From assembly GCA_949300425.1 (NCBI GenBank), contig CASGED010000066.1:1-64000 (forward strand): DNA of 64,000 nt, given 5' to 3'. Positions 36,087 through 45,017 of this stretch are shown one piece after another (positions within the stretch are counted from its first letter, which is position 1; each line of letters opens with the position of its first letter). The position numbers and the translations under genes were made by a program. The notes under the pieces are model-generated. The model ran no database searches and had not been told where the DNA came from. It saw only the letters and a program-made list of their open reading frames with translations. Source of the DNA: an uncultured Bacteroides sp. (GTDB lineage: Bacteria > Bacteroidota > Bacteroidia > Bacteroidales > Bacteroidaceae).

Positions 36087-37781
36087 ATGAAAAAGAAAAA
36101 CTTCCATACCCACGCACTGATATTCCTCTTAGCGGTCGCCCTCTGTGCCTCCTGTTCGGACCTGTTGGAAGAAGAGCCCAACGCCGGTTACGACAAAGAA
36201 TACTATTTCACCTCCGCCGACCGTGCGGAAATGGCCATTATGGGCATCTACAACTCCATCTCCGACTATCGCCATTACGGCTGGTACGAAATGGGGGCAC
36301 ATGCTTCGGACGACACCTACTTCACCGCCCGCGTCAACTCGGACAACCAAGTGCATGACATGGTACACTATACGCTTAACTCCACGAACGAATGGGTAGA
36401 AGCGCTGTGGCAGTTTAAATACCAGGGCATCGACCGTGCCAACACCACCATCACAGGCATACAGGGCATGGCGGACTATGGTGAAGACGAGTCTCTTTAC
36501 GCCTTGGAAGCCGAAGCACGCTTCCTGCGCGCCTTCCTTGCCTTCGACTTGGTGAAATACTGGGGAGACGTGCCTTTCAAGACAACGGAAACCGACAGCT
36601 ACGGAGCGGCATACGGCGCACGGGTGGACCGGGAAATCATCTATGACCAAATCATCGGAGACTTGGAGTTCGCCAAGGAGCATTTGGCATGGGCTACCGC
36701 CTCATCCACACCCGAACGGGCCACACAAGGGGCGGCACGGGCACTGCTGATGCGTGTCTGCCTGCAACGGGCCGGCTACAGCCTGCAAGAAGACGGAACG
36801 CTGGCCCGTCCGGACGAAGTGACCCGCCAGGCCTGTTTCGACCGGGTGATTGACGAATGGGAAGCCTTTGAGGAGAATGGTTATCACGACTTTTACAATG
36901 GCGGCTACGAAGCCCTGTTCCGGAGTTTCTCCCAGGACATGACGAACTCGCAGGAAAGCATCTTCGAGATAGCGTTCTACCATCTGCAAGGTATGCGCAA
37001 CGGCAGTGCATGGGGCATCTACAACGGTCCGCAGGTGGCCGAGCCAACGGGCATCGCCGCATCTGAAGCCGGCAACTACATGCAGCGTGCCAACGGTTTC
37101 TTCATCGTCGTGCCCGAGTGGATGAGATTCTTCGATGAAGGCGATGTGCGCGACAGCATCAACATCTGTACCCACCGCTGGACATGGAATGAAGATACCC
37201 GTACACATACGCTGCAGGAACGCGCGCAAACCTCCTGGTATGTAGGCAAATGGCGGCGCGAATGGATGACGGACGAAGACCGGGGCAAGAACATCAACTA
37301 TGCCGACGTCAACTTCTGCGTGTTGCGCTATGCCGACGTGGTGCTGATGGCAGCCGAGGCTTACAACGAGACCGGCAACACGTCCGAGGCATGGAGACTG
37401 ATTAACCTCGTGCGCCAACGTGCCGGAGCCACTCCCCTCAACAGTGGCAATTACGGCACACTGCTGAAAGCCCCGAAGGTGTACGACCTGCCTTACATTG
37501 ACGACAGCAACGAGCAAGGCCGCGTCCGCACCGCCCTCTATTGGGAGCGCGGTTTCGAGCTGGCTTTTGAAGGCCAACGCAAGTACGACCTCATCCGCTG
37601 GGGCATCCTGAACGAAGCACTGCGATTGTTCGGAAGCAACAGCGCCGTCAACAGGGATGGACGGGGCGCTTATCCCGCTTATCAGAATTTCCAGACCGGA
37701 AAACACGAATTGTTTCCCATCCCGTTGGTCGACATTCAAAGCAACCCCTTGTTAGAAGGGAAGAACAATCCGGGCTACTAA
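36087..37781 (+). CDS. SusD/RagB-family outer-membrane glycan-binding lipoprotein
   Basis: 564 residues, lipobox ALCASCSDLLEEEPN. SusD helices include AEARFLRAFLAFDLVKYWGDVPF, AARALLMRVCLQRAGY and the terminal WERGFELAFEGQRKYDLIRWG block (in parts: FELAFEGQRK, DLIRWG). It binds glycan at the surface over the adjacent SusC barrel. It follows susC by 29 bp and precedes the regulator gene by 450 bp containing an array and a promoter. Confidence 0.95.
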   Translation: MKKKNFHTHALIFLLAVALCASCSDLLEEEPNAGYDKEYYFTSADRAEMAIMGIYNSISDYRHYGWYEMGAHASDDTYFTARVNSDNQVHDMVHYTLNSTNEWVEALWQFKYQGIDRANTTITGIQGMADYGEDESLYALEAEARFLRAFLAFDLVKYWGDVPFKTTETDSYGAAYGARVDREIIYDQIIGDLEFAKEHLAWATASSTPERATQGAARALLMRVCLQRAGYSLQEDGTLARPDEVTRQACFDRVIDEWEAFEENGYHDFYNGGYEALFRSFSQDMTNSQESIFEIAFYHLQGMRNGSAWGIYNGPQVAEPTGIAASEAGNYMQRANGFFIVVPEWMRFFDEGDVRDSINICTHRWTWNEDTRTHTLQERAQTSWYVGKWRREWMTDEDRGKNINYADVNFCVLRYADVVLMAAEAYNETGNTSEAWRLINLVRQRAGATPLNSGNYGTLLKAPKVYDLPYIDDSNEQGRVRTALYWERGFELAFEGQRKYDLIRWGILNEALRLFGSNSAVNRDGRGAYPAYQNFQTGKHELFPIPLVDIQSNPLLEGKNNPGY

Positions 37782-38169
37782 AAGTCACTTTATTCTTACA
37801 TCTGCAAGAAGTTGAGCGCTTTCTATTGTCGGCATTTCTGATTGGCATCATTCCCAATCCGCCGCCTGCCGTACAAAGCGCTTTCTGCCGGAGAGAGGGA
37901 AGGTTAGAAACATAGGGGTCGAATGTTTCTAACCTTCCCCCTCTATGTTAGTAACATACAGCCTTTACGTTAGTAAGCTAACAAACGCCTCCCTGAGAAC
38001 GGCCATTTCAATATCCATACTTTTCATCTCAAAGCATTTGTCATTCGCGATTATCCATCTTTCATGAATCTACACAAAGCTCTCCCCCCCTCACTCCGTG
38101 TACTTTCTGCTTAAATGAAGAAACAAGAACAATAATAGAAGAAAAAGGGAATAAAAGCCGCCCGGAATT
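37782..38169. other. intergenic region between susD and the hybrid regulator
   Basis: No gene is supported. The segment holds the word AGCGCTTTCT twice (about 37817 and 37877), the 22-bp-period array at 37903-37990, and AT-rich sequence leading into the regulator promoter. No convincing terminator with a T-run follows susD. Confidence 0.5.
37903..37990. repeat. 22-bp-period tandem array, 4 units (GTTNNNAAC type)
   Basis: Four exact 22-bp steps start at 37903, 37925, 37947 and 37969. Each unit begins GTTAGAAAC, GTTTCTAAC, GTTAGTAAC or GTTAGTAAG, followed by a different 13-bp spacer. GGTTAGAAACAT and ATGTTTCTAACC from units 1 and 2 pair perfectly. The same unit type recurs at 57509-57596. Confidence 0.8.
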
Positions 38170-38201
38170 TTTGTAAAGAAAAAAAAAGATTTATATATTT
38201 G
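38170..38201 (+). promoter_or_regulatory. promoter of the hybrid two-component regulator gene
   Basis: TTTG (38170-38173), a 20-bp spacer and TATATTTG (38194-38201) form a full Bacteroidetes promoter, 30 bp before the ATG at 38232. Confidence 0.8.
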
Positions 38202-38231
38202 CAGTGACAACGTTTTAAAAGTGTGTATGCC

Positions 38232-41200
38232 ATGAATAAATATACTCCACTCTATTGTTTCTTGCTAAGCTGGCTGACTGCGTTAACCGTATCCGCCCAA
38301 TCCGATCCGTCCATGCAGTTCACCCGCATCGGCCTGAATGAGGGCCTGTCGCAAAGCACCGTATTCGACATTGCGCAAGACAAGACGGGAAACATCTGGA
38401 TAGCCACTCAAAACGGCCTGAACAAATACAACGGTTATGAATTTACCGTGTATCAATCCGTTGAAACCGATTCGACAAGCATCGGCAGTAACTATATCAG
38501 GGCTCTCAAAATAACCGACAATGACCACATCTGGATAGGTACAGACAAAGGGTTGTCCTGCTATGACAGCCGGCAAGACCGTTTCAGCAACTTCGTACCC
38601 GATGCCTCCGACGGATACACCCCAATCAGCCATTTAGCGGAAATAGATTCGACTCATCTGTTAGTATTGGCGGACAAAACGCTTTATGTATTCGACACCG
38701 GCGCACAAGATTTTACTGCCGCCGGCGCCTACCACATGCCGGAAGGCATGCGCATACACTCGCTGAGCGAACAGCAGGACATCATCTACATCGGCACCGA
38801 TGAAGGCCTGTTCCTGTATCACAAGCGGAAGAAAAACATCAGTAAACTGCCTTGTAAGGAAATAGAAGATAAGATTATCCTTGCCGCCCTGCGGCAAAAC
38901 TCGTCTTACCTTTGGATAGCGACGGAAGGATACGGACTCTATCGTTACGACTTGTCCAAGAAGGAAACTATACATTATGCGCCCGACAGCCGGAACTACC
39001 TGAGTTCAAACTATGTACGATGTCTGACCCTTGACAGCCGGGAACGCCTGTGGGTGGGCACGTTTACTGCACTCAATATCTACGACGACTTGAGCGAAAC
39101 TTTTCAAAGTTACACTCACGACCCTTCGAACCCTAACAGCCTTTCGCAAACGTCCATACGCTGCATCTTTAAAGACAAACAAGAAGGCATGTGGTTAGGT
39201 ACTTTCTTTGGAGGAGTGAACTACTATCATCCGCTGAAGAACCGCTTCCGCCACCTCTGCCGGCTGCCACATCGCAACTCGCTGATCAGCAACGTAATAA
39301 GTTGCATTATGGAAAGCCGTGACAAGCACGTATGGATAGGCACAAACGGAGGAGTGAACGTCTATGACCCGCAAACGGAAACTTTCCGCCATTATACGAC
39401 CGCAAACGGGCTGAAGTCCAATGACGTAAAGGCTATCTACTTAGATGAACGGCAGCAGACAGCCTACATCGGGACTCACGCCGGCGGCCTGAGCATCCTG
39501 CACCTGCCAAGCGGAAAGATTGTATCCATCACGCAGGACCAATCGAAGAATGAGATAAAAAGCATCTATACGATCTACCCAAAGAGTGAAGAAGAACTGT
39601 GGTTAGGAACCTCGAAGGGGCTGAAACGTTTTGATAAACAAAACAGGACATTCACCGATTGCCCGATTGCCATTGAAGGGCGGACTCTACGGATAACGGA
39701 CATGCAGCAGTTCTTTCAAGACCACCAAGGACGCTTATGGTTAGGCTGCAAAGGCGGACTGTACGTATGCAGGCTGACCGATGAAGGCGGACTGGAACTT
39801 CTTGACCTTTTCCCGGCCGGTCACCCGTTAGGAAAACAAAACGTTTACTGCATCTACCAATACACCGACAACGTGTTCTACATCGGCACACGGAACGGAC
39901 TGTACCGCCTGAAGGAAGACACAGGCAAAATAGACCGGTACACCACCCGGGAAGGCTTGCCCAACAATGTAGTGTATGGCATCCTGAAAGACGGTTATGG
40001 CAAATTGTGGATCAGCACCGAACGGGGCTTGAGTTACCTTATGCCTGAAACCGGCAAATTCAAGAACTTCACGTCGGGAGACGAACTTCAAAGCGCCCAA
40101 TTCACCGCTTACGCTTACTGCCACACGTCCGACGGACGCATGTTCTTCGGTGGCGTGAACGGGCTTAGTATTTTCCATCCGGAAGCATTGACCGAAAATC
40201 CATACGTGCCCGCACCGGTATTTACCGGCCTGCGGCTGTTTAACAAGGAAGTCCGTCCCGGTGATGCCACCGGCATCCTGGATACACACATCAGCCATAC
40301 TTCAGGCATCACACTGAAACCAAGACAGAGCATGTTTTCCGTCACTTTTGCCGTGCCTAACTACATCGCCGGCCACCACAACACCTTCGCCTACAAGTTG
40401 GAAGGATATGATAAGGAATGGTATGAGACACGAACACAACGTACCGTCTCTTACTCGAACCTGCCCCACGGCAACTACCGTCTGTTAGTGAAAGCCGCCA
40501 ACAACGACGGGAAATGGAACGAGACACCCGCCGCCTTGGACATACACATCCTGCCCGTATGGTATCGGACTTGGTGGGCTACGTTGCTGTTTATCCTTAC
40601 CGGCATCGGAGGAGTTTACTTTATATTCAGCTACTTCTGGAAGCAAAAAATGATGGAGACAAAAATAGAAATGGAGCGTGTGGACAAAGAGCGTCAAAAG
40701 GAAGTGAACGAAATGAAATTGCGTTTCTTCATCAACATCTCCCACGAACTGCGCACGCCGCTAACACTGATTCTGGCTCCGCTACAAGACTTGTTGACGA
40801 AAGTAACCGATCGCTGGGAACATAAACAATTGGAACTCATCCGGCAAAACACCAACCGTCTGCTGCATTTAGTCAACCAACTGATGGACTACCGGCGGGC
40901 GGAGTTGGGCGTATTCCATTTGCAGGTCCGCCAAGTCCCCATCTACCAGATTGTGGAAAAGAACTTCCGCTTTTATGAACGGATAGCCCAACGCAAACAG
41001 ATAAAGTACAATCTCCGCTCGGAGATTATGGGCAGAAACATCCTTTGCGACCCGGAATATGTGGAGCTGATAGAAAACAATCTTTTGTCCAACGCCTTCA
41101 AATACACCGAGGAAGGGAAAAGCATCACGGTCAACCTGAAAGAAGAGGACGGACAACTGATACTACAGGTAGCCGACACCGGAAGCGGCATACCGAAAGA

Positions 41201-42278
41201 GAAACAGAGCAAGATATTTGAACGCTTCTACCAGGCCAACGATGAGCATTTGGGAAGCGGCATCGGTCTCTCATTAGTGCAACGGCTGGTGGAACTTCAC
41301 CACGGACGCATCGAACTATTCAGCCAGGAAGGAGAAGGAAGCTCGTTCACCATCTACCTGCCGACAAACGCCGACGCCTACAAGCCGGAGGAAATGGCTG
41401 ACCCCAACGCCTCAACAGGCGAAGACATCCATACGACCAACCCGCAAGAGATGTACACGGTAGACATAGAGAACACTGAAAGCCCGGAGCAGGCGGAAGC
41501 CCCCAACGGACAGGCTGTGGAAGGACAGCGGAAAGAGCGGATATTGATTGTGGAAGACAACAACGCCATCCGCCAATACTTAGCGGAAGAATTGGGAAAG
41601 ACCTATTCCGTATGGCAAGCGGAAAACGGAGAAAAAGCACTGGACATGCTCAAAGGACAAGAGATAGACTTGGTCCTGACGGATGTCATGATGCCCGTAA
41701 TGGACGGGGTGCAACTGTGCAAAAACATTAAACACAGCCTGAAAACCTGCCACATCCCGGTCATCATCCTTTCCGCCAAAACCGACATCAGGGACCAGTT
41801 GGAAGGCCTTCAAGTAGGGGCGGACGACTACATATCCAAGCCTTTCGCACTCAACGTGGTAACGGTTAAAATAAAGAACTTGTTCCGCACCCGCCAACAA
41901 GCCATCAAACATTACACTAAGTCCTTAGAGATAGAGCCAGAAAACATGGCGCTCAACCCCATGGACGAAGATTTGCTGAAAAGAGCCATGGAAATCATGG
42001 AAAAGCACATGGACGACACGGACTTCACAACGGACGAATTTGCCCGCGAAATGCTCATGAGCCGCTCCAACCTGCATTTAAAGATGAAAACACTGACGGG
42101 TGAATCCACCAACGACTTCATCCGTAAAATGCGTTTCAACAAAGCTTGCAAACTCTTGAAAGAAAATAAATACACCGTTTCCGAAATCAGCGCAATGGTA
42201 GGATTCAGCACGCCGTCTTACTTCACGACGAGTTTTAAAAAGTATTTTGGATGCCTACCTACAGAATATGACAAATAA
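38232..42278 (+). CDS. hybrid two-component system sensor/regulator (HTCS)
   Basis: 1348 residues. The signal sequence (FLLSWLTALTVSAQ) is followed by a periplasmic double beta-propeller of Reg_prop repeats (many copies of G-x-IWIGT-x-GL, to ~residue 690) and a Y_Y_Y domain. One membrane helix lies at ~775-800 (WWATLLFILTGIGGVYFIF). The histidine kinase has SHELRTP (His838), an N-box (ENNLLSNAFKY) and VADTGSGIP. The receiver domain has the phosphoacceptor Asp1151 (LTDVMMPVMDG). A C-terminal AraC-type HTH ends GCLPTEYDK. HTCS proteins bind a glycan fragment in the periplasm and activate the neighbouring PUL genes, here most likely the upstream susCD and lyases. Confidence 0.96.
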   Translation: MNKYTPLYCFLLSWLTALTVSAQSDPSMQFTRIGLNEGLSQSTVFDIAQDKTGNIWIATQNGLNKYNGYEFTVYQSVETDSTSIGSNYIRALKITDNDHIWIGTDKGLSCYDSRQDRFSNFVPDASDGYTPISHLAEIDSTHLLVLADKTLYVFDTGAQDFTAAGAYHMPEGMRIHSLSEQQDIIYIGTDEGLFLYHKRKKNISKLPCKEIEDKIILAALRQNSSYLWIATEGYGLYRYDLSKKETIHYAPDSRNYLSSNYVRCLTLDSRERLWVGTFTALNIYDDLSETFQSYTHDPSNPNSLSQTSIRCIFKDKQEGMWLGTFFGGVNYYHPLKNRFRHLCRLPHRNSLISNVISCIMESRDKHVWIGTNGGVNVYDPQTETFRHYTTANGLKSNDVKAIYLDERQQTAYIGTHAGGLSILHLPSGKIVSITQDQSKNEIKSIYTIYPKSEEELWLGTSKGLKRFDKQNRTFTDCPIAIEGRTLRITDMQQFFQDHQGRLWLGCKGGLYVCRLTDEGGLELLDLFPAGHPLGKQNVYCIYQYTDNVFYIGTRNGLYRLKEDTGKIDRYTTREGLPNNVVYGILKDGYGKLWISTERGLSYLMPETGKFKNFTSGDELQSAQFTAYAYCHTSDGRMFFGGVNGLSIFHPEALTENPYVPAPVFTGLRLFNKEVRPGDATGILDTHISHTSGITLKPRQSMFSVTFAVPNYIAGHHNTFAYKLEGYDKEWYETRTQRTVSYSNLPHGNYRLLVKAANNDGKWNETPAALDIHILPVWYRTWWATLLFILTGIGGVYFIFSYFWKQKMMETKIEMERVDKERQKEVNEMKLRFFINISHELRTPLTLILAPLQDLLTKVTDRWEHKQLELIRQNTNRLLHLVNQLMDYRRAELGVFHLQVRQVPIYQIVEKNFRFYERIAQRKQIKYNLRSEIMGRNILCDPEYVELIENNLLSNAFKYTEEGKSITVNLKEEDGQLILQVADTGSGIPKEKQSKIFERFYQANDEHLGSGIGLSLVQRLVELHHGRIELFSQEGEGSSFTIYLPTNADAYKPEEMADPNASTGEDIHTTNPQEMYTVDIENTESPEQAEAPNGQAVEGQRKERILIVEDNNAIRQYLAEELGKTYSVWQAENGEKALDMLKGQEIDLVLTDVMMPVMDGVQLCKNIKHSLKTCHIPVIILSAKTDIRDQLEGLQVGADDYISKPFALNVVTVKIKNLFRTRQQAIKHYTKSLEIEPENMALNPMDEDLLKRAMEIMEKHMDDTDFTTDEFAREMLMSRSNLHLKMKTLTGESTNDFIRKMRFNKACKLLKENKYTVSEISAMVGFSTPSYFTTSFKKYFGCLPTEYDK

Positions 42279-42330
42279 TTACGCGAATCTCCCGGATTAA
42301 GTTTAAACTTATCCGTGAAATCCGCGTAAT
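42278..42330. repeat. palindrome between convergent genes
   Basis: ATTACGCG... (42278-42304) and ...CGCGTAAT (42305-42330) form an inverted repeat centred on GTTTAAAC, with a few mismatches. The right arm shares TCCGTGAAATCC-type words with the REP-like element at 12079-12245. It could act as a bidirectional hairpin between the HTCS and nagA-like genes. Confidence 0.6.
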
Positions 42331-42354
42331 AACGATATAAGGGAGTACTCCTTT

Positions 42355-43524
42355 TTAATGAATCATCGTATTCGTACCTTCTACCATCTTTCCATAAGAG
42401 AACACACAACGTACATTGACATCTTTGTCGAGAATCAAAATATCCGCGTCTTTTCCCTTCTGAAGAGTTCCTTTATGATCGGCTATGCCCATAATCCGCG
42501 CAGGAGTTTCAGAAGCCATACGCACGGCATCGGCCAAAGGAATGCCCGCTTTCTGAACCATCGTCTGAACCAGCCGGTCCATGGTGGCGATGCTTCCGGC
42601 CAATGATTGATGATCGGCCAACTTGCAAACACCATCTTCGATTACGTAGCGCGGATCATCAATTGTTCCGCCTTCATAAACGGCGTATTTCAGGGCATCT
42701 GTTACCAAACAAGTTCTTTCCACACCTTTCAGCCGATAAACCAATTTCAGAATGGTAGCGGGAAGGTGTACACCGTCGGCAATCACTTCCACGCTCATGT
42801 CGTCTATCAAGTAGACGCTCTCCACCGTTCCTTCGTATTTGTACTCACGACGTTTATGAAAGCCCGGCATGGCGTTATAGAAATGAGCCGCATGGGTAAA
42901 TCCGGCTTCAAAAGCCGCCTTTATCTCGGGAAATTCCGCTTCGGTATGCGTGATGGCGGTCAGCACTCCATGCGAAGAGGTGTATTGCGCGAACTCATGC
43001 GCACCGGGAAGTTCGGGGCTGATGTCCCAACGGCTGATGCACCGGGTACTTTCCAACAAGGGGATGTATTCTTCCGGATCGGGATTCTTCAAGTAGTCAC
43101 CCCACTGGGCACCCGCCATATTTTTATTCAGGTAAGGGCCTTCAATATGCAGTCCCTGTACGATGCTTTCCGGCTGTTTCATCATGTCGTCACACGTTAC
43201 TGTCGCCTGGCGGAGCACGTCAAAGGTGGTGGACGAAAGCGTCGGGAAGATGGTGGTCGCCCCATGCTTCAAATGCGCCCGCACGATGGTTTCGAAAGCA
43301 TCGGGAGTCGCTTCGGTAAAATCGCGTCCGGCACCTCCGTGGATGTGCATGGAAACGAATCCCGGAACGATGAACATTCCCTTTGCGTCGATGACCTTGG
43401 CGCCAATAACGGCAAGGTCGCTGTTGGTTACTTCCAGTATTTTCCCGTCACTGATAAGGACAGAGCCGTCTTTCAGCCAGCCTTGCGGGGTAAGGATATG
43501 ACCGTTTATAATTTGTGTCAGCAT
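42355..43524 (-). CDS. N-acetylglucosamine-6-phosphate deacetylase-like protein, copy 1
   Basis: 389 residues, amidohydrolase fold. NagA signatures are all present: MHIHGGAGRDFTE, HIEGPYLNKNMAGAQ (metal-binding Glu), ITHTEAEF and TYHAAHFYNAMP-like histidines (AGFTHAAHFYNAMPGFHKR), VIADGVHLP and LVTDALKYA (catalytic Asp). The family deacetylates GlcNAc-6-P or GalNAc-6-P in the cytoplasm. It starts 21 bp after copy 2, which it closely resembles, so the pair is a tandem duplication in one operon. Which hexosamine each prefers is unknown. Confidence 0.88.
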   Translation of the reverse strand: MLTQIINGHILTPQGWLKDGSVLISDGKILEVTNSDLAVIGAKVIDAKGMFIVPGFVSMHIHGGAGRDFTEATPDAFETIVRAHLKHGATTIFPTLSSTTFDVLRQATVTCDDMMKQPESIVQGLHIEGPYLNKNMAGAQWGDYLKNPDPEEYIPLLESTRCISRWDISPELPGAHEFAQYTSSHGVLTAITHTEAEFPEIKAAFEAGFTHAAHFYNAMPGFHKRREYKYEGTVESVYLIDDMSVEVIADGVHLPATILKLVYRLKGVERTCLVTDALKYAVYEGGTIDDPRYVIEDGVCKLADHQSLAGSIATMDRLVQTMVQKAGIPLADAVRMASETPARIMGIADHKGTLQKGKDADILILDKDVNVRCVFSYGKMVEGTNTMIH

Positions 43525-43545
43525 AATCTTTCGCTTTAAATGTTT

Positions 43546-44712
43546 TTAAAATAATGTATTGGTGCCTTCTACAATCTTGCCCATCGCCCATACGGCCCGG
43601 ACATTCAGGTCATCGTCAAGAGCCATGATGTCGGCATCCTTGCCTTTCTCCAACGTGCCTTTCCGGTCGGCAACGCCCATGATGCGCGCCGGAGTCTCCG
43701 AAGCCATGCGCACAGCATCTTCCAAAGGTATTTCGGCCTTCTGAACCATGGTGCGTATCAGACGGTCCATCGTGGCGATGCTTCCGGCCAATGCCGAGCG
43801 GTCGGCCAACTTACAAACGCCGTCTTCGATGATGACACGTGGGTCGAACGCCTCTTTGCTGTCACTTGCGGCACAAGCCAACGCATCGGTAATCAGCGCG
43901 GTCTTCTCCACACCTTTTATTTTATATACGAGCTTCAGGATTGTCGGCGGCACGTGTATTCCGTCGGCAACCACTTCCACCGTCATGTCTTCCATGAGGT
44001 AAATGCTCTCCACAGTACCTTCGTACTTGTAACCGCGGCGTTTGTGAAAACCGGGCATGGCGTTATAGAAATGAGTGGCATGCGTATATCCCGCATAATA
44101 TCCTGTATAGATATCCTCAAATTCGGCCTGCGTATGTCCGGCCGCCGCCAACACGCCTTTGGAAGTAATGTATTTGGCAAATTGCATGGCGCCCGGCAGT
44201 TCCGGAGCCGCATCCCAACGCTTGATGCAGTGCGTCTCTTCCAGCAAGGGGATGTATTCCTCCGGGTCAGGATCTTTAATGTTTTCCGGCATTTGGCCAC
44301 CCGCCATTTTCATGTTGAAGTAGTGTCCTTCCAAATGAAGCCCCAAGACAGGGGTGTCAGGCTCCGCCATCAGTTTCTCGGTAGTAGCGGCAGCCGCCCG
44401 AATCATAGGGATGGTAGACGAAGACAAGGTGGGGAAAATACTGGTCGTACCATGCTGCATGTGCGCTTTGATGGCCGCACGGAAAGCGTCTTCACTGCCT
44501 TCCATAAAATCTCGGCCTCCGCCACCATGAACATGGATTTCTACTCCGCCGGGAACTATATACATTCCTTTCGCGTCTATCAAGGTAGCTCCCACAATCG
44601 GAAGATCGCAGTTGGTCACTTCGAGAATCTTATTGTCTCTGATAAGTACAGAGCCATTCTTGAGCCAACCTTGGGGAGTTAGAATACGGGCATTAATGAT
44701 TTGTGTCAACAT
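43546..44712 (-). CDS. N-acetylglucosamine-6-phosphate deacetylase-like protein, copy 2
   Basis: 388 residues and paralogous to the next gene from the opening MLTQIINARILTPQGWLK onward. The metal and catalytic positions are kept (EIHVHGGGGRDFME, GHTQAEF, YTHATHFYNAMPGFHKR, VVADGIHVPP, LITDALACA), but the EGP-x-LN loop reads LHLEGHYFNMKMAGG, with His for the usual Pro. That change lies beside the substrate phosphate/acetyl pocket in NagA structures, so specificity may differ between the copies (inference). It is the promoter-proximal gene, divergent from the NagB-like/PIG-L gene. Confidence 0.88.
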   Translation of the reverse strand: MLTQIINARILTPQGWLKNGSVLIRDNKILEVTNCDLPIVGATLIDAKGMYIVPGGVEIHVHGGGGRDFMEGSEDAFRAAIKAHMQHGTTSIFPTLSSSTIPMIRAAAATTEKLMAEPDTPVLGLHLEGHYFNMKMAGGQMPENIKDPDPEEYIPLLEETHCIKRWDAAPELPGAMQFAKYITSKGVLAAAGHTQAEFEDIYTGYYAGYTHATHFYNAMPGFHKRRGYKYEGTVESIYLMEDMTVEVVADGIHVPPTILKLVYKIKGVEKTALITDALACAASDSKEAFDPRVIIEDGVCKLADRSALAGSIATMDRLIRTMVQKAEIPLEDAVRMASETPARIMGVADRKGTLEKGKDADIMALDDDLNVRAVWAMGKIVEGTNTLF

Positions 44713-44900
44713 ATTAGATGAGATTGATTAGTTTTTTATTATGCCGCAAAATTAAAGAATAACTATTTAAGTATATATCATCTAATAAGACATTTTTTAG
44801 CACACAAGGGTTAATTATTATAAATACTCACACGGGAACAGGAAATGACGTCCAATCATTCATCCAATCATTCATCGGCAAATTCTCCGTCCATAAAAGT
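44713..44900. promoter_or_regulatory. divergent control region of the nagA-like operon and NagB-like gene
   Basis: On the minus strand TAATTTTG (plus 44747-44754) is a perfect -7 box 35 bp before the nagA-like start. The rest is AT-rich and includes two tandem CCAATCATTCAT words near 44852-44876. No gene is present. Confidence 0.45.
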
Positions 44901-44928
44901 TTTGTGAAAAGAAAATGTTGTATATTTG
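44901..44928 (+). promoter_or_regulatory. promoter of the NagB-like/PIG-L gene
   Basis: TTTG (44901-44904) and TATATTTG (44921-44928), separated by 16 bp. The -7 box is perfect and the spacer slightly short. The ATG is 90 bp downstream, leaving a sizeable leader. Confidence 0.55.
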
Positions 44929-45017
44929 CAACTGGATGGGGCAACGCACGCCAACGAAGGACAAGCGACCCGACGAAGCTGAAACAGAAGAGGAAACAAC
45001 CTATAATATTATACAAT

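Noticed and set aside
36702..37739. 345-aa minus-strand open frame under the second susD
   Set aside because: Antisense shadow of a clear SusD gene; composition only.
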